Shown: positions 34,238 to 43,204 of the stretch, piece after piece | How positions within the stretch are numbered: position 1 is the stretch's first letter | Layout: the number at the start of each line of letters is the position of its first letter | NCBI RefSeq assembly: GCF_028553725.1 | Contig: NZ_CP067124.1 | Coordinates: 2,676,001 to 2,740,000 of the forward strand | DNA length: 64,000 nt | Direction: 5' to 3' | From: Paracoccus alcaliphilus | Lineage (GTDB): Bacteria; Pseudomonadota; Alphaproteobacteria; Rhodobacterales; Rhodobacteraceae | Program-made: the position numbers and the translations under genes | The notes under the pieces: generated by a model | What the model saw: the letters and a program-made list of their open reading frames with translations, nothing else | Databases searched by the model: none | Told to the model about the DNA's origin: nothing

Positions 34238-35542
34238 ATGACGGACGCATATCGCATCATCCGGCAGCACGCGGCGCTCAGCCTGTCGCTGTTTCGGCGC
34301 TATGGCGCGGTGCTGACGGCGGTCTGGGCGGCGGGCATGTTGCTGAATCAGATCCTGCTGCATGTCGCGGTCGAGGTCGGGATAATGAACCGCCTGCTGG
34401 GGCTGGTGGCCATCGCCCCGGTGATCCTGCTGCAACTGCTGATCGTCGTGGCGATGTTCGTGATCCTGCGCAGCGGCCTGCCGCGCCTGCGCCGGCCTGC
34501 GCGACGGCCCCCTTCGACGCCCGGGACCGCGCCCGACAAGGATGCCGATGGCGGGGTTTTCGCCGTCGCGCTGCTGGCGGTGCTGATACCGTTTTATGGC
34601 TATTACGCCGGCTGGGGGCTGCTGGGCGATACGCTGCGCAACTATTCGCAGATCTTCTATACCACCCAGATGTCGCGGATCGACTTTGCCAATCCCGAAT
34701 TCCCCCCGACCGCGCTGGAGATCGGGCAGACCGGCTGGGTCATCCTTGCCGTGGTGCTGATCTGGGCGATCCGGCGCGGAGCCAAGGCCATGCATGGACG
34801 CAACAAGGCCGGTTTCTGGCCCCTGCTGGTGGTGGCCTGCGAGGCGACCTGGGCGCTGCTGGGCCTTTACGTCCTGTCGGGCTGGAAGGACGCGCTGGCG
34901 GCGTGGCTGGCGGCCTATCCCTCACCCGCCGATCTGATCGAGCAGATCATCCCCGCCGCTGCCGCCGCCGTGACCGATGTCGCGACAAGGCCCGTTGACT
35001 GGCCAGCCGCGCCGCAGCCCCGGGCGGTGCTGAACACGCTGTTCTGGTATGCGCTTCTGCCGCTGATCTGGTTCAATCTGGGCGCCATCGTTTACGGCCA
35101 TGACATGCATTCGGTCCGGCCCGAGACGCAGCGGATCGCAGGCCGCGCGATGGATCGCTGGCGGATGCTGCCCAAACCCGTGACCGATTTCATCGGCCAT
35201 TTCTGGGCCGGGGTCATCAAGCGGTGGCATGCGGTGACGAATGGCGTGCTGCTGGCGGCCTCGGCGGGGATTGCTCTGACGGCCTCGGTTCTGGTGCTGT
35301 GGCGGCTGGTCGATTGGCTGGGCAACTGGGCTTGGGTCGGTCTGGCGCATCTGATCGGGCCGCAAGACATGCTGACATGGCAGATGCTGTCAGCCCCACT
35401 GAACCTGCTGCTGGGTGCGCCGGGGGCGCCGCCCGGCGGGTTGCTGGTCAGCCCGCTGCAATTCTGTATCCTCGCCGCCGGGCTGGAGTTGGCGGGCCGC
35501 GCACAAACCCCTAACCCGGAGGCGGCTGCAACACCGGCCTGA
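34238..35542 (+). CDS. Uncharacterised polytopic membrane protein
   Basis: 434 residues with about eight hydrophobic segments (for example LTAVWAAGMLLNQILLHV, VFAVALLAVLIPFYGYYAGW, WVILAVVLIWAIRRGAK and LFWYALLPLIWFNLGAIVYG). A charged loop near residues 85-105 and a predicted amphipathic loop VRPETQRIAGRAMDRWRMLP separate the helices. No recognised catalytic motif. It ends inside the oppositely oriented 35511-36065 gene, overlapping by 32 bases tail to tail with a run of three small membrane-anchored proteins. The repeated neighbour relationship suggests one system, but the link is only positional. Confidence 0.78.
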   Translation: MTDAYRIIRQHAALSLSLFRRYGAVLTAVWAAGMLLNQILLHVAVEVGIMNRLLGLVAIAPVILLQLLIVVAMFVILRSGLPRLRRPARRPPSTPGTAPDKDADGGVFAVALLAVLIPFYGYYAGWGLLGDTLRNYSQIFYTTQMSRIDFANPEFPPTALEIGQTGWVILAVVLIWAIRRGAKAMHGRNKAGFWPLLVVACEATWALLGLYVLSGWKDALAAWLAAYPSPADLIEQIIPAAAAAVTDVATRPVDWPAAPQPRAVLNTLFWYALLPLIWFNLGAIVYGHDMHSVRPETQRIAGRAMDRWRMLPKPVTDFIGHFWAGVIKRWHAVTNGVLLAASAGIALTASVLVLWRLVDWLGNWAWVGLAHLIGPQDMLTWQMLSAPLNLLLGAPGAPPGGLLVSPLQFCILAAGLELAGRAQTPNPEAAATPA

Positions 35543-36065
35543 ACGGAAGCGAGATCGCATCGGGCCGCGTCGCCATCCCCGACAGTTCGACCCGCAGATC
35601 GTCCAGCACCCCGGCGGGCACCAGAAAGGCCTGACCCGAGAATGAGGGGCTGCCATCCTCGGGCGGCAGGTTCAGCGATTGCGGGCAACCGGGCTCGGTC
35701 CCGCTGCCGTCGCCCAGCAACCGGACGATCTCGATCCCGGCAAGGTTGCTCAGCGGCAGCCATTTGCGCCCCTGCCCGTCGGTCAGCCCCAGATCGCAGC
35801 CCAGCCATTCGCGCATCAGTTGCGGATCGCCCTGCGCCCCCAGCCGCAGATAGACGATGGCCCGCTCGGGCGCGGCGGGCAGGATCATCGCCCGGCCCTG
35901 ATCGACAAAGATGCGGACCCCGGCCAGTTCGCCCTCGGGCTGCTGGCTGTGGGTGACGTTCCAGTTCTTGCCACGGCGCAGTTCCTGCCAGTCGGCCCAG
36001 CCGGTCAGCGCCACGGTCAGCACGAACAGGACCAGTGCGGCGGCTATGGCCAGAAGATGCCTCAT
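35511..36065 (-). CDS. Uncharacterised membrane-anchored protein, third of three
   Basis: 184 residues. One N-terminal hydrophobic segment (LLAIAAALVLFVLTVALTGW) acts as signal or anchor. The rest is predicted extracytoplasmic and beta-rich (VRIFVDQGRAMILPAAPERAI, WLGCDLGLTDGQGRKWLPL, FLVPAGVLDDLRVEL), with two cysteines that could form a disulfide (WLGCDLGL, TEPGCPQS). The pattern resembles immunoglobulin-like DUF4352-type domains, but I would not assign it. The start overlaps the preceding gene by four bases (ATGA). Confidence 0.75.
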   Translation of the reverse strand: MRHLLAIAAALVLFVLTVALTGWADWQELRRGKNWNVTHSQQPEGELAGVRIFVDQGRAMILPAAPERAIVYLRLGAQGDPQLMREWLGCDLGLTDGQGRKWLPLSNLAGIEIVRLLGDGSGTEPGCPQSLNLPPEDGSPSFSGQAFLVPAGVLDDLRVELSGMATRPDAISLPFRPVLQPPPG

Positions 36066-36610
36066 CCGTCGAACCTCGCGACGGCTTCGTGCGGTGCGGG
36101 ATCGGTCGGCGCATCCAGCAGGATCGTGCCATCCAGCGGCGGGTTCAGCCGCAACGTCAGCAGCACGGCGCCACCTTCCAGCTCATCCGGCGGCAGCTCG
36201 AAGATCGCGATGGCCTTCATGTCCAGCCCCGGTTGCAGCCAGACATCCTCGATCTGCTGGCGCAGCCCGCTGACCCGCGAGGTGGTGGCATAGTGGCGAC
36301 CGCTGGCACCCACCCATTCCGCCGCAACCAGCGTCGAGGTCGATCGCCCCGTCAGCGACAGTTCGGCAATCAGGAACACGCCATCCGTGCGGCGCAGCTT
36401 GTCGCCGCTGTAATCGCTGAAGGCGATGGTGTCGGCGGTGCGCCAGCCGGTCAGGCGCCCCTCGATCAGCCGCGTCGCGCCGCTTTCCCCCGGCCCGGCA
36501 TGGCTGACGAAAGGGCGCACGATGCTGTTGTAATCCGGGTTCGTCAGCATCATCCCCGCCAGCATCACGGCGGCGGCAAGGATGACGGCCACATGCCCCG
36601 GCCGGATCAC
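36062..36610 (-). CDS. Uncharacterised membrane-anchored protein, second of three
   Basis: About 182 residues from a GTG at 36610 that overlaps the upstream stop (GTGA). N-terminal anchor VAVILAAAVMLAGMML, then a beta-rich extracytoplasmic domain (GVFLIAELSLTGRSTSTLVA, VWLQPGLDMKAIAIFELPPD, GAVLLTLRLNP). The 'alternating strand plus ELP-type edge' look matches DUF4352-like immunoglobulin folds. It lies in the middle of three small genes that are all coupled by four-base overlaps, and the three products share size and layout, which suggests duplication followed by strong divergence. Confidence 0.75.
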   Translation of the reverse strand: MIRPGHVAVILAAAVMLAGMMLTNPDYNSIVRPFVSHAGPGESGATRLIEGRLTGWRTADTIAFSDYSGDKLRRTDGVFLIAELSLTGRSTSTLVAAEWVGASGRHYATTSRVSGLRQQIEDVWLQPGLDMKAIAIFELPPDELEGGAVLLTLRLNPPLDGTILLDAPTDPAPHEAVARFDG

Positions 36611-37167
36611 GGCTGCACCTCGGGCAGAGCCGCCAGCCGGGCCGCAGGCTCGAATCCCAGCCAGTTCGACTGGCCGTACAGATTGTCCCGCAGCTTGAAT
36701 ATCTGTTTCGCGAAATCGACGCGGACTTCTGCCGGTTGCCATTCCGGCGGCAGGGTCCAGAGCAGCGCGATCCGTTCCGGCATGCGCGGATGCAACTGGC
36801 GCAGGGTTTCGCCGTCGCGGGTCAGCACGACCTCGGCCGGGTCGATCGGCGTGCCATCCAGAACCAGTTGCGGCGGATGTTCCGGCATGCCGAAAACCGC
36901 GCCTTGCGTGCGCCCGGTCACGTTCTCGATCATCGCGTCCAGGATCAGCTGGCCGTCCTGATCGGACAGGCGCAGCGACAGTGGCGTGATCACGCTGCGG
37001 CCCAGGTCGATCCTGTCGCCCAAAGCCACCACCGGAACCTGATCCGGGCTGCGGGCCTCGTCGATGCGCCACCACCAGCTGAGCAGAATCGCGGCAGCCA
37101 GCCCGGCTGTCGCCAGCAGGCGCACCCACAATCTGCGAAAGATGGTCGTTTTCCGGCCTGCCGTCAT
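36607..37167 (-). CDS. Uncharacterised membrane-anchored protein, first of three
   Basis: About 186 residues from the ATG at 37167; the ribosome site is weak and the start is the least certain of the three. N-terminal anchor LWVRLLATAGLAAAILLSWW followed by a predicted extracytoplasmic domain with VVALGDRIDLGRSVITPLSL, LILDAMIENVTGRTQ and RIALLWTLPPEW. The 'regulated strand pair then N-V-T-G' layout again resembles DUF4352/immunoglobulin-like domains. It is the promoter-proximal member of the three-gene run, divergent from the RND efflux operon across 271 bases. Confidence 0.72.
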   Translation of the reverse strand: MTAGRKTTIFRRLWVRLLATAGLAAAILLSWWWRIDEARSPDQVPVVALGDRIDLGRSVITPLSLRLSDQDGQLILDAMIENVTGRTQGAVFGMPEHPPQLVLDGTPIDPAEVVLTRDGETLRQLHPRMPERIALLWTLPPEWQPAEVRVDFAKQIFKLRDNLYGQSNWLGFEPAARLAALPEVQP

Positions 37168-37438
37168 GCCCGTATCTGGCCATTCAACGGCGCCCAGTTC
37201 AAGCGGGCAGATCGTCCTGACCGGCGCAATGGCAGATACATGCCTTGCAAACCGCCAGATCGCATCTTCGTGACCACAGCGGCCGGAAAAACCACCATAT
37301 CGGGCGATTGTTTCCGAACGGTTAGGATTTCTGCTGCTAAACTGACAACAACTTGGATGATGCTGTGACCGACGGCACAAATTCCAGCCTCGGTATCCAC
37401 CGACGCGAATAGGGGCAGATACGGACAGGATCTTCAGC

Positions 37439-38593
37439 GTGCATTTCCGATCACTACTGACAATCGCGATGCTTGCGCTTTTTGCGTCGGGTGTTTCCGC
37501 CCCCGCGCAAGAGACGCCGACACCGGGCTATGTCGTCGCAAGGGAATCGGTGGTGCCGGTGCGGGTGTCGCTGATCGGGCGCGCGGTTGCGCGCAACGCG
37601 ACGCAGTTGCGCCCGCAGGTGGGCGGCACCGTGACCGAGATCCTCTACCGCTCGGGTTCGCGGGTCGAGGCAGGAGAGCCGTTGTTCTCGATCGATCCGC
37701 TGACCTATGAAATCGCCGTGTCGATCGCGGTGGCCGAACATGCGCGGGCCGAGGCCGATCTGCACAGCGCGCAATCCGCTTTTCGCCGGGCCGAGCAGTT
37801 GCAGGGCACCACCGCCAGCCGCGCCATGTTCGAGGATGCCGAGGCCAATATGCTGAAGGCCCGCGCCACGCTGGCCGAAAGCGAGGCGAACCTGACCCTT
37901 GCCCGCGCGCAACTGGAATGGACCACGGTGCGCGCGCCGATCAGCGGCATCGTCGGCGTGCCGCAGGTGGCGGTGGGTGATCTGGTCAGTCAGGGTCAGG
38001 CGACGGTGCTGGCCGAAATCGTGCAGACCGATCCGGTCTATGTCGATCTGATCGAGCCCTATCCGACCCGGATGCGGATCGAGGCCCGCGCCGCCCGAGG
38101 AGAGATCGAGCTGGCCCAGACCCCCGGGCTGGCGCTGCATCTGGCCGATGGCCGCAGCACCGAAGGCGCGGGACGGCTGGTCTCGACCTCGGCCACGGTC
38201 TCGGCCACCACCGGCACCCGCGTCCTGCGCTTCGAGATGGACAACCCCGCCGGTATCGTCGCGCCGGGCATGTTCCTGCATGCCGATCTGATCGTCGGCG
38301 ACGAACGCGCGGTGCTGGTGCCCCAGCGCGCGGCACAGCGGGAACGCGACGGCACCCTGTTCGCATGGATCGCCCGTGACGGACACGCGGAAAAGCGGCA
38401 ACTGTCGGAAAACGGCTCTCATGCCAATGCATGGGTGATCTCGGACGGGGTCGAGGCGGGCGAATGGATCCTGATCGACGGGCTGACCAACCTGCGTGAA
38501 GGCGATCCCGTCGCGCCGATCCCGGTCGAGATCGACGAGTTGGGCGTGGTGCGCGACCTGGCCTCGATGCAAGAACCGGTCGCGGCCAACTGA
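37439..38593 (+). CDS. RND efflux periplasmic adaptor (membrane fusion protein)
   Basis: HlyD/AcrA-family adaptor that links an inner-membrane RND pump to an outer-membrane channel. 384 residues from a GTG at 37439 (AGGA eight bases upstream). A cleavable signal peptide without lipobox (ends ASGVSA), then the split lipoyl domain (LRPQVGGTVTEILYRSGSRV and WTTVRAPISGIVGVPQVAVG) around an alpha-hairpin (residues ~95-150), then beta-barrel and membrane-proximal domains. The stop overlaps the pump start by one base. No TolC-type gene and no local regulator are present. Confidence 0.92.
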   Translation: MHFRSLLTIAMLALFASGVSAPAQETPTPGYVVARESVVPVRVSLIGRAVARNATQLRPQVGGTVTEILYRSGSRVEAGEPLFSIDPLTYEIAVSIAVAEHARAEADLHSAQSAFRRAEQLQGTTASRAMFEDAEANMLKARATLAESEANLTLARAQLEWTTVRAPISGIVGVPQVAVGDLVSQGQATVLAEIVQTDPVYVDLIEPYPTRMRIEARAARGEIELAQTPGLALHLADGRSTEGAGRLVSTSATVSATTGTRVLRFEMDNPAGIVAPGMFLHADLIVGDERAVLVPQRAAQRERDGTLFAWIARDGHAEKRQLSENGSHANAWVISDGVEAGEWILIDGLTNLREGDPVAPIPVEIDELGVVRDLASMQEPVAAN

Positions 38594-41500
38594 TGGCGCA
38601 ATTCTTTCTTTCCCGCCCGGTTTTCGCGTGGGTGCTGGCCATCGTGACCATGCTGTTCGGCGGCTGGGGCATGACGCTGCTGCCGATCGAGCAATATCCC
38701 GATATCGCGCCACCGCGCATCAATGTCTCGGTCACCTATCCCGGCGCCTCGGCCGAGGTGGCGGAAAACTCGGTCACTTCGGTGATCGAGGGGGCGATGA
38801 CCGGGCTGGACGGGCTGTTGTTCATGACCGCCAATTCCAGCTCCAGCGGCAGATCCTCGGTCGCGATGACCTTCTCAGATCGGATCGACCCCGATCAGGC
38901 GCAGATTCAGGTGCAGAACAAGCTGCAACTGATCGAATCGCAACTGCCCGACATCGTGCGCCAGCGCGGCCTGAATGTCAGCCGCAGCGACGATACCTCG
39001 CTGCTGGTGGGGGCGTTGGTTTCGCCCGACGGGCGCTATTCGACGCTGGAACTGGGCGACATGGCCGAACAGATGGTCGTGGACGCGGTGTCGCGAACCG
39101 AAGGCGTGGCCGTGGTGGACAGTTTCACCTCGGGCTATGCGATGCGGATCTGGCTGAATCCGGTGCGCATGGCCGAATACCAGATCACCAGCAGCGATGT
39201 GCTGTCGGCGATTTCCGAACAGAACAGCACCGTCTCGGTCGGCTCTCTGGGCGCGCAGCCGGTGATCGCGGGTCAGCAGCTGTCGGTGCCGCTGACGGCA
39301 CAGACGCAGCTGTCCTCGGTCGATGAATTCGCCCGCATCACCCTGCGCGTCACACCCGAAGGCGGCCGCGTCCTGCTGAGCGACGTGGCCGAGGTCGAGA
39401 TCGGGCAGGAACGCTATGGCCAGTCCAGCCTGTTCGAGGGTGCCAATGCCGCGGGCTTTTCGGTCACGCTGGCCACCGGCGCCAACGCGGTCGAGACCGC
39501 CAACCGCGTCCGCGCCACGCTGGAGACGATCCGCCCCGCCCTGCCCGAAGGGGTCGAGATCGCCTATCCCTATGACACCTCGCCCTTTATCGAGGAATCG
39601 ATCAACACCGTCTATCACACCCTGATCGAGGCTGTGGGGCTGGTCTTTCTGGTCATCCTGATCTTTCTGCAAAGCTGGCGGGCGACCGTCATTCCGGTGA
39701 TCGCGATTCCGGTCGTGCTGCTGGGAACCTTCGGCATGCTGGCCGTGCTGGGCTTTTCGATCAACACGCTGACCATGTTCGCGCTGGTTCTGGCCATCGG
39801 CCTGCTGGTCGACGACGCCATCGTCGTCGTGGAAAACGTCGAGCGGGTGATGGAACACGACAAGCTGCCCGCGCGCGAGGCCACCGCGAAATCCATGGGC
39901 CAGATCTCTTCGGCGCTGGTCGGCATCGCCGTGGTACTGTCCTCGGTCTTTCTGCCGATGGCCTTCATGTCGGGCTCGACCGGGGTGATCTATCGGCAGT
40001 TCTCGGTCACGATCATCACCGCCATGATCCTGTCGCTGGCCGTGGCACTGATGCTGTCGCCGGTCATGTGCGCGGGTCTGCTGCGGCCGGCCGGCCATGG
40101 CGGCGGTTTTGCCCTGACGCGCGGCTTCAACCGGGGAATGGACGCGCTGACGCGCGGCTATGGCCGGGCCGCCAGCGTCCTGATGCGCCGCCCCTTCATC
40201 GCGGTGATGGCACTGATTGCCATCGTCGCCACCGTGCTGATGATGTTCCGCGAACTGCCCTCGTCTTTCGTGCCGCAAGAGGATCAGGGCGTGATGATGG
40301 TCATCCTGCGGCTGGATGAGGGCACGACCATTGCCCAGACCACCGCCGTCGCGGAAGAAGTCACCCAATGGCTGCGTGACGAACATCCCGACAGCGTGGA
40401 CACGGTGATGACCGCGCTTGGCTTTGCCTTTGGCGGCGGCGGGCAGAATACCGCGATGCTCTATGTCAAGCTGAAACCCTTCGACGCCCGTCCCGGCCAG
40501 TCCGCCGCCGATCTGCAACAGGCGGGGACCAGCCGCTATCGCGGCCACCGCGCGGGCAATATCATCTTTACCCAGCCGCCGGTCATCCAGGGTCTGGGCG
40601 GCAATGCCGATATCGCCTTCTCGCTGATCGACCTTGCCGGCCACGGTCAGGACGCGCTGGAGGAAGCCGCACGCACGCTGGTCCAGCAGGCCGAGGCCGA
40701 AGGCACCGCCGCGGGCTTTCGCGGGCACGAGCCGAACCGCCGCCCCTCACTGCGGCTGGATATCGATCAGGATCAGGCGCGGGCGATGGGCCTCAGCGTG
40801 GCCGAGGTGAATTCGATGCTGTCGGTCATCTTCTCGGGGAGAGAGGTCAATGATTTCACCCTTGGCGCCGATCTGCGCCCGGTGATCGTGCAGGGAACGG
40901 CGCAATGGCGGATGCAGCCCGACGATATCGACGGCTGGTTCGCCCGCAACACCGCCGGAGAGATGGTGCCCTTCGCCTCGTTCATGCAGCAGTCCTGGAC
41001 CGAAAGCGCGCCGTCGCTGAACCGCTATGACGCGGTGCGTGCGATCTCGATCTCGGCCAACAGGGGCGATGTTTCCACCGGCGAGGCGATCGAACGGATC
41101 GAGCAGATGGTCGCCGAAATGCCCGGCGGATACGGGATCGCCTGGACCGGGCTGTCCTATCAGGAACGCCTCGCGGGCAATCAGGCGCCAATGCTGTTCG
41201 CGATGTCGGCGCTGGTGGTGTTTCTGGCGCTGGCCGCGCTTTACGAAAGCTGGACGGTGCCCTTCGCGGTCATGCTGGTGGTCCCGGTGGGTATCCTCGG
41301 CGCCCTTCTGGCCGCCTGGTGGTTCGGGCAATCGAACGACGTCTATTTCAAGGTCGGCCTGCTGACGACCATCGGGCTGGCATCCCGAAACGCCATCCTG
41401 ATCGTCGAATTCGCCGAATCCATGCGACGTCAGGGGCTGGACCTGCTGGACGCGACCCGGCAGGCCGCCGAGGTGCGGCTGCGCCCGATCCTGATGACCT

Positions 41501-41676
41501 CCTTCGCCTTCGCCTTCGGTGTCCTGCCGCTGGCACTGGCCACCGGCGCGGGTTCCGCCGCGCAACACGCCATCGGCATCGGCGTCCTCGGCGGAATCGC
41601 CGCATCGACCGTGGTCGCGCTGTTCATGGTTCCCGCGCTCTATGTGCTGGTGATCCGGATGTTCAAAAGCGGCTGA
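38593..41676 (+). CDS. RND multidrug efflux pump (HAE1/AcrB family)
   Basis: Inner-membrane proton-driven pump of 1027 residues with twelve predicted helices and two large periplasmic loops. The N-terminus FFLSRPVFAWVLAIVTMLFG is typical. The proton-relay aspartate pair is intact in ALVLAIGLLVDDAIVVVENV (residues ~396-415), and the second-half counterpart GLLTTIGLASRNAILIVEFA (~918-937) carries the usual asparagine. A short stretch in the second periplasmic loop (ADLQQAGTSRYRGHRAGNII) is less conserved than expected. Substrates are unknown. It is expressed with the adaptor; transposase debris follows 85 bases downstream. Confidence 0.94.
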   Translation: MAQFFLSRPVFAWVLAIVTMLFGGWGMTLLPIEQYPDIAPPRINVSVTYPGASAEVAENSVTSVIEGAMTGLDGLLFMTANSSSSGRSSVAMTFSDRIDPDQAQIQVQNKLQLIESQLPDIVRQRGLNVSRSDDTSLLVGALVSPDGRYSTLELGDMAEQMVVDAVSRTEGVAVVDSFTSGYAMRIWLNPVRMAEYQITSSDVLSAISEQNSTVSVGSLGAQPVIAGQQLSVPLTAQTQLSSVDEFARITLRVTPEGGRVLLSDVAEVEIGQERYGQSSLFEGANAAGFSVTLATGANAVETANRVRATLETIRPALPEGVEIAYPYDTSPFIEESINTVYHTLIEAVGLVFLVILIFLQSWRATVIPVIAIPVVLLGTFGMLAVLGFSINTLTMFALVLAIGLLVDDAIVVVENVERVMEHDKLPAREATAKSMGQISSALVGIAVVLSSVFLPMAFMSGSTGVIYRQFSVTIITAMILSLAVALMLSPVMCAGLLRPAGHGGGFALTRGFNRGMDALTRGYGRAASVLMRRPFIAVMALIAIVATVLMMFRELPSSFVPQEDQGVMMVILRLDEGTTIAQTTAVAEEVTQWLRDEHPDSVDTVMTALGFAFGGGGQNTAMLYVKLKPFDARPGQSAADLQQAGTSRYRGHRAGNIIFTQPPVIQGLGGNADIAFSLIDLAGHGQDALEEAARTLVQQAEAEGTAAGFRGHEPNRRPSLRLDIDQDQARAMGLSVAEVNSMLSVIFSGREVNDFTLGADLRPVIVQGTAQWRMQPDDIDGWFARNTAGEMVPFASFMQQSWTESAPSLNRYDAVRAISISANRGDVSTGEAIERIEQMVAEMPGGYGIAWTGLSYQERLAGNQAPMLFAMSALVVFLALAALYESWTVPFAVMLVVPVGILGALLAAWWFGQSNDVYFKVGLLTTIGLASRNAILIVEFAESMRRQGLDLLDATRQAAEVRLRPILMTSFAFAFGVLPLALATGAGSAAQHAIGIGVLGGIAASTVVALFMVPALYVLVIRMFKSG

Positions 41677-41761
41677 CGGCGGATTGACGGTTGTGCTGAT
41701 GCCAGTTGTTTGATCCCCGGTTTGCTGGTGCGATCCTTTCTCGGGACTGGCAGGAGGCCCT

Positions 41762-42061
41762 ATGGGCCAAGTCCGTCCCAGGAACGACACGACCACGCGC
41801 GCCGTCAGAGCTGCAATGATGAGGCCCTGCCCGAATGATCGTAAGCCCCGCTCGCGACGCTGCGCCGGGAACTTGGGACCGATCCCCAAGACCGTCGCCA
41901 AGTGGCGAGAGCGCCAGGCGGTCGATGACCTCAGGACCCGGCAGGTGCTGCCCCATCGGCGTTCATGCCCTCACGCCATGCCGACATCACCGAGGTGTAG
42001 AGCGCCGAAAGGGATCTCTATTTCTTTGTCGCAATTGACAGAACCAGCAAGTTTGCCTTCG
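41762..42061 (+). pseudogene. IS481-family transposase remnant
   Basis: The frame at 41762 begins MGQVRPRNDTTTRAV, like the N-terminus of IS481-family transposases. It then shows IPKTVAKWRERQAVDDL after an apparent frame slip. Later, at about 41982-42058, a segment equivalent to the catalytic-core start (YFFVAIDRTSKFAF) is preceded by an in-frame TAG. Some 80 residues between these blocks are missing. The element is degenerate and non-functional. The start of the element is not defined; no clear terminal repeat was found. Confidence 0.7.
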
Positions 42062-42087
42062 TTCGCCTTGTCCGGAAGGCAGGAAAG

Positions 42088-42290
42088 ATGGCCGCGGCGT
42101 CGGGTCTGCCGCATACCACCATCCACCGGATCTGGACCGCGTTCGGCCTGCAGCCGCATTGCAGTGAAACCTTCATGCCTTCCACCGACCTGAAGGAGGG
42201 CATTGTCGCCTTCATCGACGCGCATAACGAGAACCCCAAGCCCGTCCGCAGCGGCGATGAGGAAATCGAGTGTTTGTGGAAATGCGCGGG
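42088..42290 (+). pseudogene. IS630-family transposase remnant
   Basis: The translated segment shows SGLPHTTIHRIWTAFGLQPH, the helix-turn-helix region of IS630 transposases. It is joined directly to GIVAFIDAHNENPKPV, which belongs near the C-terminus of that family. The central DDE domain has been deleted. It abuts the IS481 remnant, so at least two insertions decayed in the same gap between the RND pump and yebC. Confidence 0.7.
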
Positions 42291-42332
42291 CGCAGGGTCG
42301 CTCCGAACCAGTTCGTTCCACGCAAGGGCAAC

Positions 42333-42361
42333 CGAACCGGAAGCGCCAAGGCCTCCGGTTC
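42333..42361 (-). terminator. Hairpin after yebC
   Basis: CGAACCGGA (42333-42341) pairs perfectly with TCCGGTTCG (42353-42361), with an 11-base loop, 11 bases beyond the yebC stop. There is no clear U-tract, so intrinsic termination is uncertain. Confidence 0.45.
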
Positions 42362-42372
42362 GGGGTGTGGGA

Positions 42373-43116
42373 TCACAACTGGCTGGCGATCTCTTCGGAC
42401 AGGTCGAAATTGCCGGTGACGTTCTGCACGTCGTCGTCGTCTTCCAGCGTGTCGATCAGACGCATCAGCTTTTGCGCAGTGTCCAGATCGGTGATCTCGG
42501 TCGGGGCCTGCGGCTTCCAGATCAGCTTGGCGGTCTCGGATTCGCCCAGGGCTGCCTCCAACGCATTCGAAACCTCGTTCAGCGCGGTATCGGCGCAATA
42601 GATCCAGTGGCCGTCCTCGTCGCTTTCGACATCATCGGCACCCGCCTCGATCGCGGCCATCATCACCGTGTCGGCGTCACCGGCCGAGGCCGGATACATG
42701 ATCTCTCCGACCCGGTCGAACATGAAGCTGACCGAGCCGGTCTGGCCCAGATCGCCGCCCGACTTGGTGAAATAGCTGCGCACATTCGACGCGGTGCGGT
42801 TGCGGTTGTCGGTCATCGCCTCGACCACCAGCGCGATTCCGTTGGGGCCGTAACCCTCGTAACGGATTTCCTCATAGTTGTCGGCGTCACCACCCAGCGA
42901 TTTCTTGATCGCGCGGTCGATCACGTCCTTGGGCACCGAGTTCGACTTGGCCTCTTTCACGGCCAGCCGCAAGCGCGGGTTCTTGTCGGGATCGGGGTCG
43001 CCCATCTTGGCGGCGACGGTGATCTCTTTGGACAGTTTGGAAAACAGCTTCGAGCGGGCAGCGTCCTGCCGGCCCTTGCGATGCTGGATATTGGCCCATT
43101 TGGAATGGCCTGCCAT
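42373..43116 (-). CDS. yebC: YebC/PmpR-family protein
   Basis: 247 residues from the ATG at 43116 with GGAAGGACGACC upstream. The family hallmark [19 protein letters not shown] opens the protein. [20 protein letters not shown] lies in the middle and [20 protein letters not shown] near the end. YebC proteins were described as transcription regulators and more recently linked to relief of ribosome stalling at proline stretches; which applies here is not shown by sequence. It is monocistronic, with a downstream hairpin. Confidence 0.94.
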   Translation of the reverse strand: MAGHSKWANIQHRKGRQDAARSKLFSKLSKEITVAAKMGDPDPDKNPRLRLAVKEAKSNSVPKDVIDRAIKKSLGGDADNYEEIRYEGYGPNGIALVVEAMTDNRNRTASNVRSYFTKSGGDLGQTGSVSFMFDRVGEIMYPASAGDADTVMMAAIEAGADDVESDEDGHWIYCADTALNEVSNALEAALGESETAKLIWKPQAPTEITDLDTAQKLMRLIDTLEDDDDVQNVTGNFDLSEEIASQL

Positions 43117-43204
43117 GGTCGTCCTTCCCAGTTTTTCCGAAATCTGTGGCGCTTTTATGCCAGCGGGGGTGCCCATCGCAAGACGCAGCACCACCGCTGA
43201 GCAG

